A stretch of DNA of 64,000 bases, taken from Metellina segmentata (taxonomy: Eukaryota; Arthropoda; Arachnida; Araneae; Tetragnathidae). The stretch lies in assembly GCA_947359465.1 (NCBI GenBank), contig OX375873.1, positions 139,187,916-139,251,915 on the forward strand, written 5' to 3'. The position numbers were made by a program, and so were the translations under genes. Under the pieces are notes generated by a model. It did no database searches. It had not been told where the DNA came from and worked only from the letters and a program-made list of their open reading frames with translations. Positions 1-10,861 of this stretch are shown in pieces; position 1 is the first letter of the stretch, and each line of letters begins with the position of its first letter.

Positions 1-718
1 GCAAAAAAAAATTTGGACAGTTTTACACAATTTAAACTTGGAAACACAGAATCCCCGCCTAGAATACCGAAAAGTTGACTCTACGATCACGAAACATGTA
101 ATGAGGGAAGGTAACGCTATCAGTTCACAACTATAGTGATAAAAACAATGGAAGTTTAAAATTGTCAAAGCAAGAAAATTCCTTCGCAAACCACCAGCGC
201 GCGAGTTATTGAGAACGTCACCGTCGTACAGTGAATCTTCCAAACTTTTTTGCGAGGGATTCGGGACCTCACCCGCTTTTAGCCAATATTGTTGTTATAT
301 ATTTTTATTAGTTGGGGGTGTTAGGGGGAGGAAAAGGAGTGGCTAGAAGCTGGAATATGGTGGAAATAAATAAAAAATTGCGAAAAAAATCCAGAAAAAA
401 CGATTATTTTTTACAATTTAAAGGGACAAATCCTCCAATATCTCCCTCCTTGCTACAAATGTTCATGGTTTAGGGCTTTTCACCTCTCTAGCCACACAGA
501 GAAATTTAATGGATAAAATAATCCTTTTCCCCACTCCAAATCAATTTTATGTCCATAAAATTGTATCGAAAAGTAATAAACACAGGTGAATGCGTCCTCA
601 GATAACTGTACGTGATGGGGGGAAACGGGGGTCATATTCGAATTCAGGAGGAGGAGGAGGTCATTTTATGTAAGAATCAGCTAGAATGGTGCCAGGGCTC
701 GAAAAATAAATAAATAAA
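1..718. other. non-coding stretch, no gene recognised
   Basis: AT-rich sequence with short purine runs (a GGA triplet run near 645-660). I see no open frame, splice-bounded exon or transposon signature here. Confidence 0.5.
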
Positions 719-720
719 TA

Positions 721-743
<23 letters not shown>
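719..743. repeat. (TA)n microsatellite
   Basis: A short run of alternating T and A, preceded by a TAAA run and followed by a T run. Confidence 0.9.
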
Positions 744-751
<8 letters not shown>

Positions 752-774
752 GCAGAGCAGTGTAACTAATTACT

Positions 775-900
775 TTTTAAAGAAAATCACATTTGAGGTG
801 ACGATCTGGTGCAAACTTTTCCGCATATTTTAAATCCGTTGAAATTTTCAATCTATCTTTAACGAACCCGATTTTACAAAAATGAACTAAACAATGCCAG
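775..900 (-). mobile_element. Helitron-like element fragment
   Basis: On the minus strand this matches the inner part of the copy at 23371-24196: a ctggc/ttgtaaaatcg segment, then the 'aaagatagatt...tttcaacgga' block, then 'ggaaaa' and 'agattttcttt' segments. Both termini are missing. Confidence 0.55.
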
Positions 901-905
901 CCAAA

Positions 906-1995
906 GGGGTTTGTTTGTTTTGCTTCCCTCCGCTCGAATCGTTTAGCGCAGGAAATGAAATGTTACCGCTACAAGAGAAAAAACGTTCCCAAACTGTTTG
1001 AGACCACTATAACGATCGTCATGCAAATGGCAGCTCCGCTCATTTTCGTTAAGCTCACAAACAACGCTCTCTTGGAAACCAACGCCAACTGTTTGTATAA
1101 ACAACGTTTTATGACGTCATCTACAGCTACATTACGACTGCTAGATAGACCGTAGCTTAATGAAGGATTTATTTGAAGAGTCAAAAATGATTGCAGTTAG
1201 AGCTGCTTTGAGGGACGATTGATTAAAACAATGCTTTCCTTGTGACCCCGAGCTATTTATTAAATCGCAAGAAACGTCAGGAGCCATTAAGAAATGCAAA
1301 TGCTGTCGAGTTTCTTTCCTAATCCCTCTTCCCGAAACCGTCCTTGTCTTAATTCACCCGTCCAACGGACTTAGACAACGTTTTTCCTATTTAAATGGAG
1401 GAATCTGAAAATAGCAGGGAAGAGAATATAGAACGAGGGAGGTATAAAAGGAAACAGAGAAAAAAAAAAAAAGGACGAAGAAAGAAATCTCCCCGAATTA
1501 TGATAAAAGTTTTCTTTTTTTTTTTCACTTTGCTTTTATTTTTGGCGGTAAACAGGATTTATTTCTACCTTTTCAAATACGCGAGAAATAAAATAATACG
1601 CGTCTTGATGCAAGTTCCTCTTCATTCTACTTTTTTTACAACCTTCGTTTGCGCACTCCACTCACAAAGACGCTGGCCTTCCAAGATGTTTTTAAGCCCA
1701 AGATCTACAGAAAAGGAAAGAAAATATTTCGCTTCCAGAGAAAATTCTGTCACTGCACTTTTTACCAATTCTGGGACCTCGCGAAAAAATCCGGCATTGA
1801 AAATCTGCAGGGAATAAACGCACGTATAAAGATGTATTGCAAACTGGAACGCTCAATAAAAGACTCTGTCGTTTAGGTGTGGGTGGAAGATTTATGTTCG
1901 CTTATGTGTGTATTCCCATTGGATGTGTTAAAATGTCATTATTTTGCAGAGAATCAGGGGTACAATGGTGTCATTGATGAAAGGCTTTTCCTTTA
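906..1995. other. non-coding stretch with an uninterpretable open frame
   Basis: A plus-strand frame at 1395-1817 (140 codons) is lysine- and arginine-rich followed by a phenylalanine run. It arises from A-rich and T-rich tracts and resembles no family I know. No splice-consistent exon stands out. Confidence 0.4.
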
Positions 1996-2002
1996 AAACT
2001 AA

Positions 2003-2160
2003 GGGCCGCGATACGTCAGTCGGTAGATTCGCGGATCAGCAACCGAAGGTCGGTATTTTAATTACAGCGTTGAACGATATTTAACACCAGCTATTAGTGA
2101 CGATCTGGGATTAAACCGTAAGGAAAAGATCTGAAAACAACGTCGTCAAAGTGAGTCGCC
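2003..2160. repeat. composite SINE fragment, head and tail in opposite orientation
   Basis: 2003-2050 reads as the plus-strand tRNA-like head of the SINE family (ggccgcgat...gatcagcaaccg...ggtcg). From about 2055 the sequence is the SINE tail in minus orientation (cagcgttgaacg, ctattagtgacgatctggga, aaagatct). The central body is missing. Confidence 0.5.
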
Positions 2161-2270
2161 GTCTTGATATTCTGAACATTAGAACCAACGGCGTACGTCA
2201 TACATCTTGATATACGGAATATTAGAACCAGGAATCTACGTCGAATGCCTTAATATACAAGAACATTAGG

Positions 2271-2596
2271 TAATGGTATTTTAGTTAACGTCGTACTAGA
2301 GCAATACAACGGGCTATTGACGACGGTCCGGGATCAGTCCCTTAAGGGAAAGATCCGAGAACAACACCTCGTAATTTTGAACCACGGTCAGATGACGAAG
2401 CAACACCTGAGTTGGAACCCCACTCTCCAAACTTCCACACCAACCCAACGTGAGGACTTTCGGCCACGACAGATTTAAGGTGCACCAGCCGCCTCTACAC
2501 CATACGCTTACAAACATCCATGCCCGGACCCGGATTCGAACCAGGAACCTTCCAATCTAGAGGCTAACACCTTAACCACTATACCGGTTGGTCGGC
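2271..2596 (-). mobile_element. full-length tRNA-derived SINE, head type 1
   Basis: Read on the minus strand it starts with a tRNA-like head carrying 'tagtggttaaggtg' (A-box-like) and the RNA polymerase III B box 'ggttcgaatcc'. The shared SINE body follows (ggtgcaccttaaatctgtcg, gtttggagagtggggt, gtcatctgaccgtggttcaaaa, gggaccgtcaatagcccgttg-like tail) and it ends near 'gttaactaaaatacc'. A perfect 14-base direct repeat, acaagaacattagg, flanks it at 2257-2270 and 2597-2610. This is the target-site duplication expected of LINE-mediated retroposition. It encodes no protein. Confidence 0.85.
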
Positions 2597-2667
2597 ACAA
2601 GAACATTAGGAAAATATTGAACATTAGTAAATAAAACCTGTCGTAGATCTTGATATCCCGGACATAA

Positions 2668-2735
2668 TGATGGCGCAGCTTGTCCTTTTTTGGACCTTGC
2701 GCCATAAAATCCCAAAATCCAATCCAATCCGGACA
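2668..2735 (+). mobile_element. LINE/SINE 3'-end fragment
   Basis: The segment 'tggcgcagc...tggacc...gcgccataaaat' followed by an A- and CCAAT-rich tail parallels the last ~50 bases of the complete LINE ending at 47455. Only the 3' end is present. Confidence 0.55.
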
Positions 2736-3009
2736 TAATGTAAAAGTATTTCAATCGATTAATGTGTAAAAAAAATATTGCGATAATATAACTTAGTATG
2801 AGTGTTAATACCTAGTTTTGTAGGCAGGCATGCATTAGCTATTATCTTTCCCACCCAGTAAATGGTATGACCTGAAGTGTAATTTTTAAGTATCTAGTGC
2901 TTCTCTTGTTGCACTAAACTTCACACTTCGTTGCATGCGTTTACAGCTTATAGAGTGGTTCCTATTACTAATGATTATACTGGCCTTCACATTCCTCAGA
3001 TTCACGGCC

Positions 3010-3180
3010 GTATTCACAAGTCCGAGTTAACTCGAGAATCAACGATAATTCGCGAGTTATCGAAAAAACCGTATTCACAAGTCCTGATCCGTGGTTTAAA
3101 CTGCCACATTTTGATCCTCCGAAATCGGAGAGTTAACTCGCGAGTTACGCATGCGTAGAGAGTTACGCATGCGCAGTACT
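3010..3180. repeat. palindrome-rich segment with a 63-base direct repeat
   Basis: 'ccgtattcacaagtcc' occurs near 3009 and 3070. Perfect palindromes such as cgagttaactcg and acgcatgcgt are packed between 3022 and 3175. It could be the end of a MITE, but no opposing terminus was found. Confidence 0.4.
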
Positions 3181-3529
3181 ACTGCGCATTGTTGCAAATA
3201 GTACCTTTTTGAGAAGGATATTCTGCAAAACAAAATGAATGACACATTCCATTCTATGCTAAAGTATAGTATTCTTGCGACGACTGGTCACTGGATTCGA
3301 CGTATCCTTACGGAGCAAAATATCGATGTTTTTAACAGCGATGTATTGGAGTCGATGTTTATACAACATCGATGTTTAAACTTTTCGATGTTTCATTTTT
3401 AAAAGAAAAAAGTACCGCTAAAAAAACTTCAAAAATAAACAAGTAGCATAATTTTTATAATCAGCAAATTGAACATACTTTTAGACCCAAGTATCCAAGA
3501 GTGAAGGGTCAGAAAAGTAGGGCTGCGAC

Positions 3530-4010
3530 TTCGATGTCGATGTTTTCAAAACATTGATGTTTTATAAAAAAACATAGATGTATTGGAGCCGATGTCGCAT
3601 CACTTGTTGCTAAACAAGTTTTAAGAAATGGGGGAAAAAGTTTAAATACACTGAATTTTAAAAACATCGATGTTTTAATTTTGAACATCGAAGTTTCATA
3701 ACATCGATGTTTTTCTGTCGATGTTGCATCTCTAGTTTCTAAATCAATTTTAAGAAATGGGGAAAGAAGTTTAAATGCACTGAATTTTAAAAACATCGAT
3801 GGTTTTGATGCGATGTATTATCAACATTGATGTTTTAATTTTTAACATCGATGTTTTGCAAACGATGTAGCATCACTAGTTGTTAAATCAGTTTTAAGAA
3901 ATGGAGTGAAAAAGTTTAAATACACTGAATTTTATAAATATCGATGTTTTGGGGGCGATGTATTATCAACATCGTCGATGTTTTAATTTTGAACATCGAT
4001 GTCGCATCAC
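3530..4010. repeat. ATCGAT-rich tandem repeat, about 3.5 units
   Basis: The anchor 'taagaaatgggg...agtttaaat(a/g)cactgaattt' recurs near 3622, 3752 and 3895, so units are about 130-145 bases. Each unit is loaded with the self-complementary core aaacatcgatgttt. Looser copies of the core begin near 3320. Confidence 0.8.
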
Positions 4011-4346
4011 TACTGCGAAGCATCTTTGACTTTTCGGAAATAAAATAGCATAATAAGTTGAAATGCTCCTTATTTTCTGCCCCTTTGAATGCTTAAAAAA
4101 ATATTTAAAAGAAAAGAAAGGCAATAAAGCAATTTTCCCCACAAGTACTCGCTGAAATTTCTTCTTTCAAACAACATTAAAACTATACACGTTCTAAAAT
4201 AGATAACATTGTGGTTGCTCCACTGTGGACTCGTACGATGTGTGTGAGCTAATTAGAAAACACGTCTCCGAAACTTCCTTTGATGAGCTAAATGCAAGTT
4301 AATGTCTCGAATCACTTCTACGGTTTCTTAATGTTACCATTTGTTG

Positions 4347-4510
4347 AATTAACGTCGCTATGGAGCAACACCAGGTTATTAGTGACTGTCCGGTATCACT
4401 CTCGAGGGGGAAGATACGAGAAACCCCCGTTATTTTGCATCACGGTTAGGTGACGAGGTCAACCTCTGAGCTAGCGAACCACCACTCCAAACTTCCACAC
4501 CACGCCAACC
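4347..4510 (-). mobile_element. truncated tRNA-derived SINE
   Basis: Body and tail of the SINE family on the minus strand: tail 'aattaacgtcgc...ggagcaacac', 'gtgactgtccgg', 'catcacggttaggtgacgaggtc', then 'ccaaacttccacaccacgcc'. The tRNA-like head is missing. Confidence 0.7.
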
Positions 4511-5440
4511 AAATGATCACGCTTTGAAGAAAGATTTCTAAAGTCAAATTCTTGAGTTTAGATTCCTAAAAATAAGTTCATCCGATAAACAATTATTTTA
4601 TGAATACACCGCGAAATTGGCTTTTAAAAAAGTTCAATCTGCAGCAGATGAGCGAACGGCGTGACTCCGACTACAAATCAATCTAAACTAAACCTCCGTT
4701 ATATGTTTGGAACTTTCTAAATTAAAAAAAAAAAAAAAAAACATCAGGTCCCATCATCAGCTGTTAGCCGAAACATCGAATTGCCAAATTTCACTACATA
4801 CATTTTTCATTTTTTAGTATCGTATTGCATTTGCGCAATTGTGTTTCAAAATCTTTCATTAAAGTCTCATATTTTGGATAGAGATTCGTTCTTTCCATTA
4901 CATACTTTGAATAATTAAAGTAATAAGTCCATTTTCTCTCGAACATAATCTCGTTAAATGTCATAACGAATAAACACACTATAATTATATCAGTTTCTTT
5001 TATTTGATAGATAGGTAAGACTAAATATTTTAAGCTGGCTAGTACTTGTTCTGAAAACGTAACCGCCACTAAAATGTGTGGTGTACTATTAGTACCACCA
5101 GACAAAAATATAAAAAAACTCAAACAGTTAAAAACAAAAGATCACTTAAAAAAGATGATAGAAATTCTCTGAAAAACTTCTATATTTTAAAAGAAATAGT
5201 GGTTTAAATTTTTTGGGAGACTTTTAATGATGATGCGCACGCGCCAAACAGTATTACGAAAGTTGTTTAAGCAATAGCGTATCGAATACTAAAACAATGA
5301 AATAGATTTATTAAATCTCAAGGCAATCGAAATAATTATCATTTTATGCATCACACGTTAAAATATATCCAAGCTTTTATTTCTACTTTGTAAAAGCATT
5401 GAACAGTTTGAAGTTAGCTGAAGAAATAAATGTGAAGGTA
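4511..5440. other. non-coding stretch, no gene recognised
   Basis: AT-rich sequence with an A run near 4721-4741. A minus-strand open frame at 4794-5123 (109 codons) is isoleucine-, lysine- and asparagine-rich and matches nothing I recognise; I do not call it a gene. Confidence 0.4.
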
Positions 5441-5445
5441 CGTAG

Positions 5446-5512
5446 TTGAATTAACGTTGCACGTCGGCCACGCAACGGGCTACTGGCGACGGTCCTTGAA
5501 CAAGCCCGAAGG
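5446..5512 (-). mobile_element. SINE tail fragment
   Basis: 'aattaacgttgcac...cacgcaacgggctactggcgacggtcc' matches the 3' tail of the SINE family on the minus strand. Confidence 0.6.
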
Positions 5513-5594
5513 TAATTAATGAGAAATATGTTATTACAAGTATAAATAGTTTGAAGCACTAAAGTATATTCCCTTATCGATAAATATATATTAA

Positions 5595-6200
5595 CTAGCC
5601 ACTGCGTGGCTAGCCCGGCGTTACCCGTGACCGTGGTGTACGGTATTAATCTGGTGTAAAATTTTCCGCAGATTTCAAATCCGTTGAAGATATATTCAAT
5701 TAAAAATTATTTATTTAAAGAAAATCATATTTTTTAGGTATCAATCTAAACTGAAATTTTCCGCAGATTTCAAATATGTTGAAATTTTTACAAAATCTTT
5801 AACGGTCTAGTATATAGAAAAAAGGACTGTGACTTCAGTTAAAAGATTTATCGTCTGGCTTGAAAATAATTCGCCTGCGCAAAATCAAAGCGGAAACGAA
5901 AAAAAAATAATTTTCTCAGCGTTCTGTAGATGAAAAAAACCTTGGCATGGATCCAAACCCTGACTGCAAGGTTACATGGGTAGAAAAAGTCCTCCGCGTT
6001 TGAAGGACCAGGTTGTGAATAAAACTATTAAATTCATTTAAAAATCTTCTAGACTAAATTTTAATTTCGCCGCTACCCAAAAATTGCAAAAAATTCGGAT
6101 TACCTGTATGCCAAATCTCATTGCTGTAAGTGCCATAGAATCGTCAAGATTTTGCGGCAAGAAACAGACAGACAAACACTTCCTTTTATAATAGTAGAGA
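5595..6200 (-). mobile_element. Helitron-like non-autonomous element, complete (copy 1)
   Basis: Read on the minus strand it begins TCTCTACTATTATAAAAGG. It contains the family body (tcttgacgattctatggcac, ttacagcaatgagatttggc, aatttttgggtagcggcg, tcaaatccgttga-type blocks). It ends with a hairpin, gccacgcagtggc, followed by CTAG and a host T. TC at the 5' end, a 3' hairpin before CTRR and insertion next to T are hallmarks of Helitrons. No Rep/helicase gene is present, so it is non-autonomous. Its TC end directly abuts the CTAG end of the next copy, a head-to-tail junction. Confidence 0.75.
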
Positions 6201-6680
6201 CTAGCCACTGCGTGGCCAGCACTGCAGTTCTTTTCGTGGGGTCAGGTGGGACCACTGCTCGTTAACGCTCGCCAACCCCCGGAGATTGCTCCGCATTCCC
6301 ATTTGTCGCAAACCCACACCACAGGCAATGCTGTGATGGCCTCAAAGTGGCTAGTAATAAATAAATGCCAATAAATTAGTTTAAAAATACTTTAGTTTAA
6401 AATTTTAAAAAATTGGGCTGGACACATTTCTCTGCTGCGAACACTGGCGTCAGACTGGTACATTTCCAAAAAGGTCGAAAATATTGGTTCAAGGGAGAAA
6501 AAAAAACTAATAAATTCATTTTAAAATGTTCTAGATTGAATTTGAAAATTCGGGCTGGTCACAAAATTTGAAAAAAATTAGAACTAACTGTGTGCCAAAT
6601 TTCATTATTGTAAGTATTCTAGATTCGTCAGGACACTGCAAACATACAGACACAAACACTTCCTTTTATAATAGGAGAGA
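6201..6680 (-). mobile_element. Helitron-like non-autonomous element, complete (copy 2)
   Basis: On the minus strand it begins TCTCTCCTATTATAAAAGG after a host A and ends gccacgcagtggctag, immediately followed by copy 1. Internally, near 6348, there is a second 'gtggctag' end in the opposite orientation. The segment also carries the 'gcgttaacgagca' and 'gcggagcaatc' hairpins seen at the other family's end near 18100-18159. It looks like a mosaic of two related families. Confidence 0.7.
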
Positions 6681-7580
6681 TAATAACGCTTAAAAGGGTA
6701 GATAAATAATATTGAAAACATTAAATTAAAGAGTTCAGTTTCAAAAATTGATGAACATTTGCAAAAATTTTTTTACATAATTTTGTTATATTTTCAATAT
6801 ACATTTCTGTAAAAACTCATTCAAGTGTCCATTTGTGTTTTTCAAGACTACTCCAATTCAAATGTACTAACGTTTTACCAAGATTTCATATCATACAAGT
6901 AGTAACATGTTTGTTACATCAACCCTGAAGAAAATTAGGCCATAGTGTAGTACATATCATATGACCCTGAATAATTCTGTATGCTTTCATTGAACACATA
7001 ATGACATGCAGACTTAGTGATCATCGTATGTAGACCAATCTTCCAGTTTGTATAAAAGTTAGAATACAATTTTAACATTGTTTATAAATTTTTTTTTAAA
7101 TCTGTAAAGTATATTGCATTTTTGAAAAGGATGATGGTTTGGGATGAAACATTTAATAAAGTAGAAGGAAAGGGTGAATATATTAGCATAGTTTCACATT
7201 TACTTCTTTTATTTAACAGAGTAGGTGTTACTAAAATGTTTGTTTAAATGTTAAGAGTTCAAAACTGCCACGTGAGCGTAGAAAAAAAACAAAGTACGAT
7301 AAACACGAGTAACTTTTAAATTAGAACTATGCTCTTACGTCTCAGAAAATTAATTGGACTACAAACTTAGGTGTTGATAATGCACTGCGGAAAAGGAAGT
7401 TTTTAAAGCACCTGTGGTGTCATACAAATGGCGTGTAACGAAGGTGATTAATAATATCGACTTTTAAAATCTATAGAAGGATGATACAAGTAGAAATAAA
7501 CCACAGGCGCTTGAAATATTTACAAATACAGAGAATGGGATGGGTTACGAATATCATTTGAATGCACGATGAAATTAACT
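6681..7580. other. non-coding stretch, no gene recognised
   Basis: AT-rich sequence without long open frames, splice-bounded exons or transposon signatures that I recognise. Confidence 0.5.
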
Positions 7581-7589
7581 TACAAATAT

Positions 7590-8250
7590 TTCTGTCCAGG
7601 TCACTTGGGCCAAGAGGGAAACCAAAGTTTAGATGGACGTGGGCATTTGCTAAACTAAGAACTGGAGAACTATTGTTACTATCATGTGAAGACGGAACAG
7701 CATCAGAGACAGTGTTCTCACTGAGCTGTAGAGGCACTGGAAAAGTATGCAACTCGACTAAAAGCTTCAGGTATTTGTAAATGCATGCCAATGACGACAG
7801 CCTCGTAATTTATTTTGAACCACGGTTAGACGAAGGCGTCAGTTCCTAAGCTGGCACCCCACTCTCTAAACTTCCACACAACGTCAACGCGAAGAAATGT
7901 GGCCCAAAAACTTCAATGTGCTCCACGTACACAGCGATTTTTGGATGGATCGAGTTTTCAACTAGCAACCCTCCGGTTGCCAATCTGTTACTCTACCAAC
8001 CAGTCTACCGTGGCCCTACTTCAGAAAGCATATTGATAATCATTAAATTATATGCTCATGCAAAAAGTATTTGTGGTCAGGAAAACTGAAGTTAAGGCTA
8101 AAGGAATACCAAAGCATACATGGACTGCCTGCATGGACATTTCGAAAACTTAGAACTCGGATAACCATTGTTTCCCAAACAAATGGGGTCTCTCTGAGCT
8201 GTCGAGGTAATGTAAAAGCCATGCGCCATTCCTAAAATTCCTCATATTTG
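7590..8250. repeat. decayed duplication of an unknown sequence
   Basis: 7630-7795 and 8115-8260 are related in order: 'atggacgtgggcatt', 'aaacta/cttagaact', 'ctgagctgtagaggca' against 'ctgagctgtcgaggta', then 'gtatttgtaaatgcatgcc' against 'catatttgtatgcactaatc'. The spacing is about 480 bases, with a SINE between the copies. The first copy is open for 72 codons on the plus strand, but I do not recognise the peptide. Confidence 0.4.
7798..8018 (-). mobile_element. tRNA-derived SINE, head type 2, 3'-truncated
   Basis: On the minus strand the tRNA-like head 'tagagtaacagattggcaaccggagggttgc' precedes the body (gtgtacgtggagcacattg, gtggaagtttagagagtggg, tgccagcttag). The distal tail is absent. 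Confidence 0.7.
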
Positions 8251-8259
8251 TATGCACTA

Positions 8260-9800
8260 ATCATCAAAAAAATACTTCAAAAGAGAAAAAAATCATATTG
8301 GTAAACATTATTAAATTATGTGCTCAACGAATGCAAATATGATGTTTATAAATTCTATGCTTGATTCGAGTCAATTTCCATTAAAATTTCACAAACTAAA
8401 AGAAATACGCTTTCGAGATTCATAAGATGACAGAAAAAGAAATTTCAGAAATGCTTTAAGAACAAAGAATTGCAATGGGTTATCTTTTGTTTTTATAGGA
8501 TTCCTAACATTATCTTTGTTTCCAATACAATATTTGTAAGGAATGTACGAAATAAAGTAACCTATCATCCTGGAGAATAGTAAAGATGGCATGGACTCCC
8601 CCATGGGAAATTATTTGCATATAAATCGAAATCATCAGACAAGTCCGAGAGATAAAAGCGAGAGAGAGAGCAATATATCAACAAACACTTGTATTCTAGG
8701 AAATTCCGAAGTCATTTACTGTGATTCATTTATTTCGAAGGTAGATTTGATTATCCTTTTCACGCGCATGCTAAATTTCTGATTTCATTTGAAACACGCA
8801 ATATTTCCTTTACATTACAAATGGTATGTATCGCAATTGCTTCGATGAAGTGTGAGTACAAAAACACGAAGAAACTTTCACTGCTTCTGTAAGATGTTTT
8901 CATTTTGTGTGATGAACAAGGTGAATGTTTTCCCGATGGCTTTTACACGTTATATGTGTACCATTTTGATTGTGAAGTTTTATTTTCGGTTCTATATTCG
9001 TTTATACTCTAAACAGCTTTCAGCGATGCTGGTGTATGGTGTAGGTTCGTAGATTATGCGCACTGATCTGATATTAAAAGTCAGAGAAATAACAAGTATT
9101 AACTAAATATTTTATTCATCACAACAATTTTACTAACCGACATATTTCCATTCTTGCAACGCTAAATGTACACCGTTACATGCAATAATAATTTAAAGCA
9201 TGTTGCCGGCTTAGAGCAGAAACTCAATAACTGATACAAAATTGGATGAAGTTTTAATGGCAAAAATTACAATTGTAGGCACTTTAGATAGTGTTATAGT
9301 TTTTCAAACAAAATACAACTCTGTTTTCCAACAAACAACATTACAACTGTATTTATCATCAAAATGAAAATAAGCATTTAGCGTAAAAAAAAAGTCAATT
9401 AATGAGTTAGTGCTCTATGTCGACGATATGATAGACATCAATCTTCTAACAAAAATAAACGGAGCAGGTGCGAAAAGCGTATGGCTCCCAATCTTTCGGT
9501 TTGAATAACTGTCATGTGGTATTGAAAGTAGGTGGAATTTTATGCCGCGTAAGGGCCTATTTCATCAGATTGTATTGGTATATAATATTATCTTAATATT
9601 GGAGTAATTATTGATTGGTTGATACGACTATCGAGCGTGGTTTGAAGCACTAATCAGTTCTTCGATAGCTAATCAGAAACTCCATAACTAACATTTTTGT
9701 AGACACTAAAATCTGTTTTAAAAATGTCATATTGTATTTCTTTAAAAAGTATATAAAACTATCAAAATGCTTATAATTTTTGAACCTCAAATCCAAGAGT
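8260..9800. other. non-coding stretch, no gene recognised
   Basis: Short open frames on both strands (60-71 codons) have low-complexity, lysine/isoleucine-rich products and no recognisable domain. Confidence 0.45.
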
Positions 9801-9802
9801 TA

Positions 9803-9805
<3 letters not shown>

Positions 9806-9853
<48 letters not shown>
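9806..9853. repeat. (TA)n microsatellite
   Basis: Uninterrupted alternating T and A for about 48 bases. Confidence 0.95.
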
Positions 9854-9856
<3 letters not shown>

Positions 9857-9859
9857 AAA

Positions 9860-10085
9860 AAAGTTACCGCCGCCGCAGGATTGAAAACTGTGTTGTTTAG
9901 CTCGATTCTTAGACGGTTTCCCGAGGAAGTACTGATCGGAAAAAAACGAAATTAACATAGTTTGTTCTTCATCGTATTCCCTGGTCAATTATTAAGATTT
10001 TTTTCCGATGCGGCTATTAGTTTAGGGTTTATTAAGTGTCAAAATTGAAGAAGCGAAATTTCTTCCGCGAGTGAGCAAAACACAT
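9860..10085 (+). repeat. dispersed repeat, copy related to 17830-18060
   Basis: Shared order: 'ttcttagacggtttcccg', 'aagatttttt', 'gatgcggctattagttta', 'gggtttattaagtgt', then an 'aagaagcgaaat...' block. The same order occurs downstream of the LTR element. In the second copy this leads into a Helitron-type 3' end, so this copy may be a Helitron-like fragment. Confidence 0.5.
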
Positions 10086-10234
10086 AAAAATTTTCAGTCT
10101 TCAGCCGTGAGTTTTTATTAAAGAGTACCTCTCAACGTAAATTTTTGCAGCTCGTCGAGTTTTTTTTTTAAATTTGGTTCTTGATATTATTTTTTTGAAA
10201 TTCGGGAAAAATCGGGACATTTTTGTTATTTTTT

Positions 10235-10790
10235 TTTAAAACTGCCGTATTTATATCTTATTACTATTAGTTTTTAATTTTTAAAATATCGCAGTATACC
10301 TCAGAATGTACTCTTTCTTACGGTACTATTATTTTTGAAATCGATTAATAATTAAATTGGATGCCATCAAAAGTTGGTCATACAAAATTCGGAATCTTTG
10401 GATATTTTCGCTACTTTTTGTTACAACCGTTATATTTACAGAAAAAAAAACATTATTTTTTAAATTTGAGAACATCACTGAATACATTACATTACACTCT
10501 TTCTTATGGTACAATTATTTTTCAAATTGGTTAATAAATAAAATCGATGCAATTAAAAGTTGGTCATACAATTTTCGGAACTTTCAGATCATAATTTCCG
10601 ATAGAAAACTAAAACTGTCATATCTATATCGTCTTACTATTAGTTTTTAATTTTGAAAATATCGCAGTATACCTCAGAATGTACTCTTTCTTACGGTACA
10701 ATTATTTTTAAAATTGGTTCGTAAATACATTAGATGCAATCCAAAGTGGGTCACATAAATTTCGTATTTTTTATTTTGCGGAGCAGGTTT
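10235..10790. repeat. tandem repeat, about 3 units of 186 bases
   Basis: The anchor 'actctttcttacggta' starts at 10310, 10496 (one mismatch) and 10683. Each unit carries the same order of blocks: 'aactgccgtatttatatc', 'gtttttaat', 'atatcgcagtatacctcag', 'caatt...aaagttggtcata', 'ttcgga'. It ends about 70 bases before the 5' LTR. Confidence 0.8.
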
Positions 10791-10861
10791 CGCGAAGCAG
10801 GCACGTATATGAGGGTTGTATGTTTCACTATCGGGTTTCCCAGATATCAAATTTATCGTAG

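Larger units (their letters stand above)
2163..2740. repeat. minisatellite split by a SINE insertion
   Basis: Units of about 45 bases share the core 'cttgatat(a/c)cggaatattag', seen near 2165, 2210, 2250 and again after the SINE near 2650. The SINE at 2271-2596 lies between them and is flanked by a perfect 14-base duplication of a repeat segment, so it inserted into the array. Confidence 0.65.

Noticed and set aside
1395..1817. 140-codon plus-strand frame
   Set aside because: Lys/Arg-rich then Phe-rich because of A and T tracts; no signal of a real protein family and an overlapping alternative frame is also open.
2515..2596. tRNA gene on the minus strand
   Set aside because: A- and B-box-like segments are present, but no proper cloverleaf is evident, and the segment continues into a repeated body flanked by a 14-base target duplication. 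It is a SINE head.
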